Below, piece by piece: positions 62,960 to 64,000 of a stretch of DNA of 64,000 nucleotides. The notes beneath the pieces were generated by a model, which saw only the letters and a list, made by a program, of their open reading frames with translations, made no database searches and was not told where the DNA came from. Position numbers and translations under genes: made by a program. The stretch is from Cognatundibacterium jejuense (lineage in GTDB: Bacteria; Pseudomonadota; Gammaproteobacteria; Burkholderiales; Burkholderiaceae_D), in the NCBI RefSeq assembly GCF_014284255.1, contig NZ_JACOFV010000011.1, forward strand, positions 62,001 to 126,000. The letters run 5' to 3'. Each line of letters opens with the position of its first letter. Within the stretch, counting starts at the first letter, position 1.

Positions 62960-64000
62960 GTGGAAAAACAAAAACAAGGTCGTTTTTTATCGGTAGATGT
63001 ATTTCGTGGCCTCACCGTCGCCGCCATGTTATTGGTCAATAATGCTGGTGATTGGGACCACGTATTCCCATGGCTTGAGCATGCCGAGTGGCACGGATGT
63101 ACACCGGCAGATTTTATTTTTCCTTTCTTTTTGTTGATTGTCGGATTATCGGTTTCTCTTGCATTGAGCCCACAATTAGAACGTGGCGCCAACGTGAATG
63201 CCTTGCGATCTTCCGTGCTGTGGCGCGCTGTACGTTTGTTTTGTCTGGGCTTGGCATTGCATTTGATTGCTACGTTAACGATTGATGGGCGTGCGTTCCG
63301 ACTGCTTGGCGTGCTGCAAAGAATTGGTATTTGTTTTGCTTTTGCAGGTTTATGCGTACTGTACATACGCTCCTTCATACAGCGTTGGATATTGACTGCT
63401 TTGATCCTGGTGACTTCTACTTTGGCACTGTTGGCATACGGATCTTTATTGCCAGGACAAAACCTGGCAGACCATATTGATACGATGTTATTAGGTCATT
63501 TCGCTTATAGCTTTGATGCGGTGACAGGGCTGGCACATGACCCTGAAGGTATCTTTTCTACATTCCCGGCTTTCGCCAGTGTTTTGTTGGGTGTTCAGGC
63601 CGCCTGGTTTTTGCGTCAAAGTAAATTATCTGCTTTATGTCTGATCGGTGTCGGCATGTTGGTGGTGGGCTATTTGATGTCTTACTGGTTGCCAATGAAT
63701 AAGCAATTGTGGACGGCTTCATTTGTGTTTTGGACCAGTGGCGCCGCTTATATCGTTATCGCTGCGTTTCATTGGCTGATTGATCTCAAGAATTTTCCTG
63801 GGATTGGGCGTAGTTTTGGCATCAATTCCATCGCTGCTTATGCTGGATCATGGGTGGCGACTTGTTTGCTTGCATTTAGCGGTTGGGGAGACGCCATTTA
63901 CAAGCATGTCTTCTTGCCATTGTTGGGCGCGCGATTCGGTGAGGACTTTTCGTCGGTTGCGTTTGCGTTGGCATTTACCGCAGTGTTCGCCGCGCTCATG
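62960..64000 (+). CDS. nagX: NagX-like membrane acyltransferase, copy 2, cut by window edge
   Basis: The frame stays open for 347 codons to the end of the window, so the C-terminus is missing. It starts at GTG 62960 because GGAG lies 9 bases before it; an in-frame ATG at 62945 has no ribosome-binding site. The N-terminus shows GRFLSVDVFRGLTVAAMLLV, NNAGDWDHVFPWLEHAEWHG, and CTPADFIFPFFLFIVGLSVS, the complete DUF5009/NagX signature; several helices follow (LGVLQRIGICFAFAGLCVLY, FGINSIAAYAGSWVATCLL). Compared with copy 1 it is the better match to classical NagX. It is likely a membrane acetyltransferase for amino sugars; this role is inferred. Confidence 0.9.
   Translation, partial: MEKQKQGRFLSVDVFRGLTVAAMLLVNNAGDWDHVFPWLEHAEWHGCTPADFIFPFFLLIVGLSVSLALSPQLERGANVNALRSSVLWRAVRLFCLGLALHLIATLTIDGRAFRLLGVLQRIGICFAFAGLCVLYIRSFIQRWILTALILVTSTLALLAYGSLLPGQNLADHIDTMLLGHFAYSFDAVTGLAHDPEGIFSTFPAFASVLLGVQAAWFLRQSKLSALCLIGVGMLVVGYLMSYWLPMNKQLWTASFVFWTSGAAYIVIAAFHWLIDLKNFPGIGRSFGINSIAAYAGSWVATCLLAFSGWGDAIYKHVFLPLLGARFGEDFSSVAFALAFTAVFAALM

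Noticed and set aside
62914-63378. 154-codon reverse-strand ORF at the right end
   Set aside because: It is the antisense of the second nagX, whose translated frame carries the family signatures; the reverse frame has none.
1-64000. CRISPR array, prophage, insertion sequence, rRNA or tRNA genes
   Set aside because: No regularly spaced repeats, transposase, integrase or phage structural genes, and no cloverleaf or rRNA-like sequence were recognised by eye.

Overview
The window reads as a chromosomal segment of a Betaproteobacterium, most likely Burkholderiales/Oxalobacteraceae and possibly close to Undibacterium. This is an inference from protein style (DUF3579, CobD/CbiB-like, rpsP-rimM-trmD-rplS order, ETF/acyl-CoA dehydrogenase cluster) and the moderate base composition; no rRNA or tRNA is present to confirm it. 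Coding density is high. I see no prophage, insertion sequence or CRISPR array.

Left part (1-10.5 kb): a truncated LytS-type sensor kinase, a CaiB/BaiF CoA-transferase, a glycerophosphodiester phosphodiesterase, then alaS with a tightly coupled GNAT acetyltransferase and a Nudix hydrolase, tusA, a VOC/glyoxalase gene broken by an internal deletion, an acyl-CoA thioesterase and an exported LCAT-like hydrolase. Region 11-15 kb holds etfB, etfA and a large acyl-CoA dehydrogenase, i.e. beta-oxidation with its electron acceptor. Region 15.2-18 kb is the ribosomal/tRNA-modification cluster rpsP-rimM-trmD-rplS with a structured rplS leader. Region 18-25.8 kb has a CoA pyrophosphatase, a CobD/CbiB-like membrane protein, DUF3579, a LysR regulator divergent from a histidine phosphatase and acyl-CoA dehydrogenase, and an acyl-CoA ligase.

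Region 26-42 kb is mixed housekeeping: a family-3 solute-binding protein, a lone pstS behind a clear Pho box, a PBP7-like peptidase, a DesK/DesR-like two-component pair, an exported amidohydrolase, an ATP-grasp enzyme, sppA, an S1/P1 nuclease, prfC, a small hypothetical protein and a YoaK/DUF1275 membrane protein.

Region 42-64 kb is the most interesting part: an amino-sugar (chitin or peptidoglycan N-acetylglucosamine) utilisation locus. It encodes a TonB-dependent receptor, a DUF6445-like protein, a GlcNAc kinase, a GntR/UTRA regulator, nagA, a SIS-type GlcN-6-P deaminase, a complete sugar ABC transporter with an embedded GH3 hexosaminidase gene, two separate NagX-like acyltransferases, and an AmpG-like MFS transporter. 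A PhnD-like binding protein plus PAS sensor kinase sits inside it. The logic would be: outer-membrane uptake by the receptor, trimming by the hexosaminidase, inner-membrane uptake by ABC and/or MFS carriers, phosphorylation by the kinase, deacetylation by NagA and deamination to fructose-6-P. Two promoters (receptor and kinase operon) share a nearly identical 31-bp operator/-35 block plus a 13-bp identical word, and a related site lies between the MFS gene and the second nagX, so a single GntR-type regulon is a reasonable prediction.
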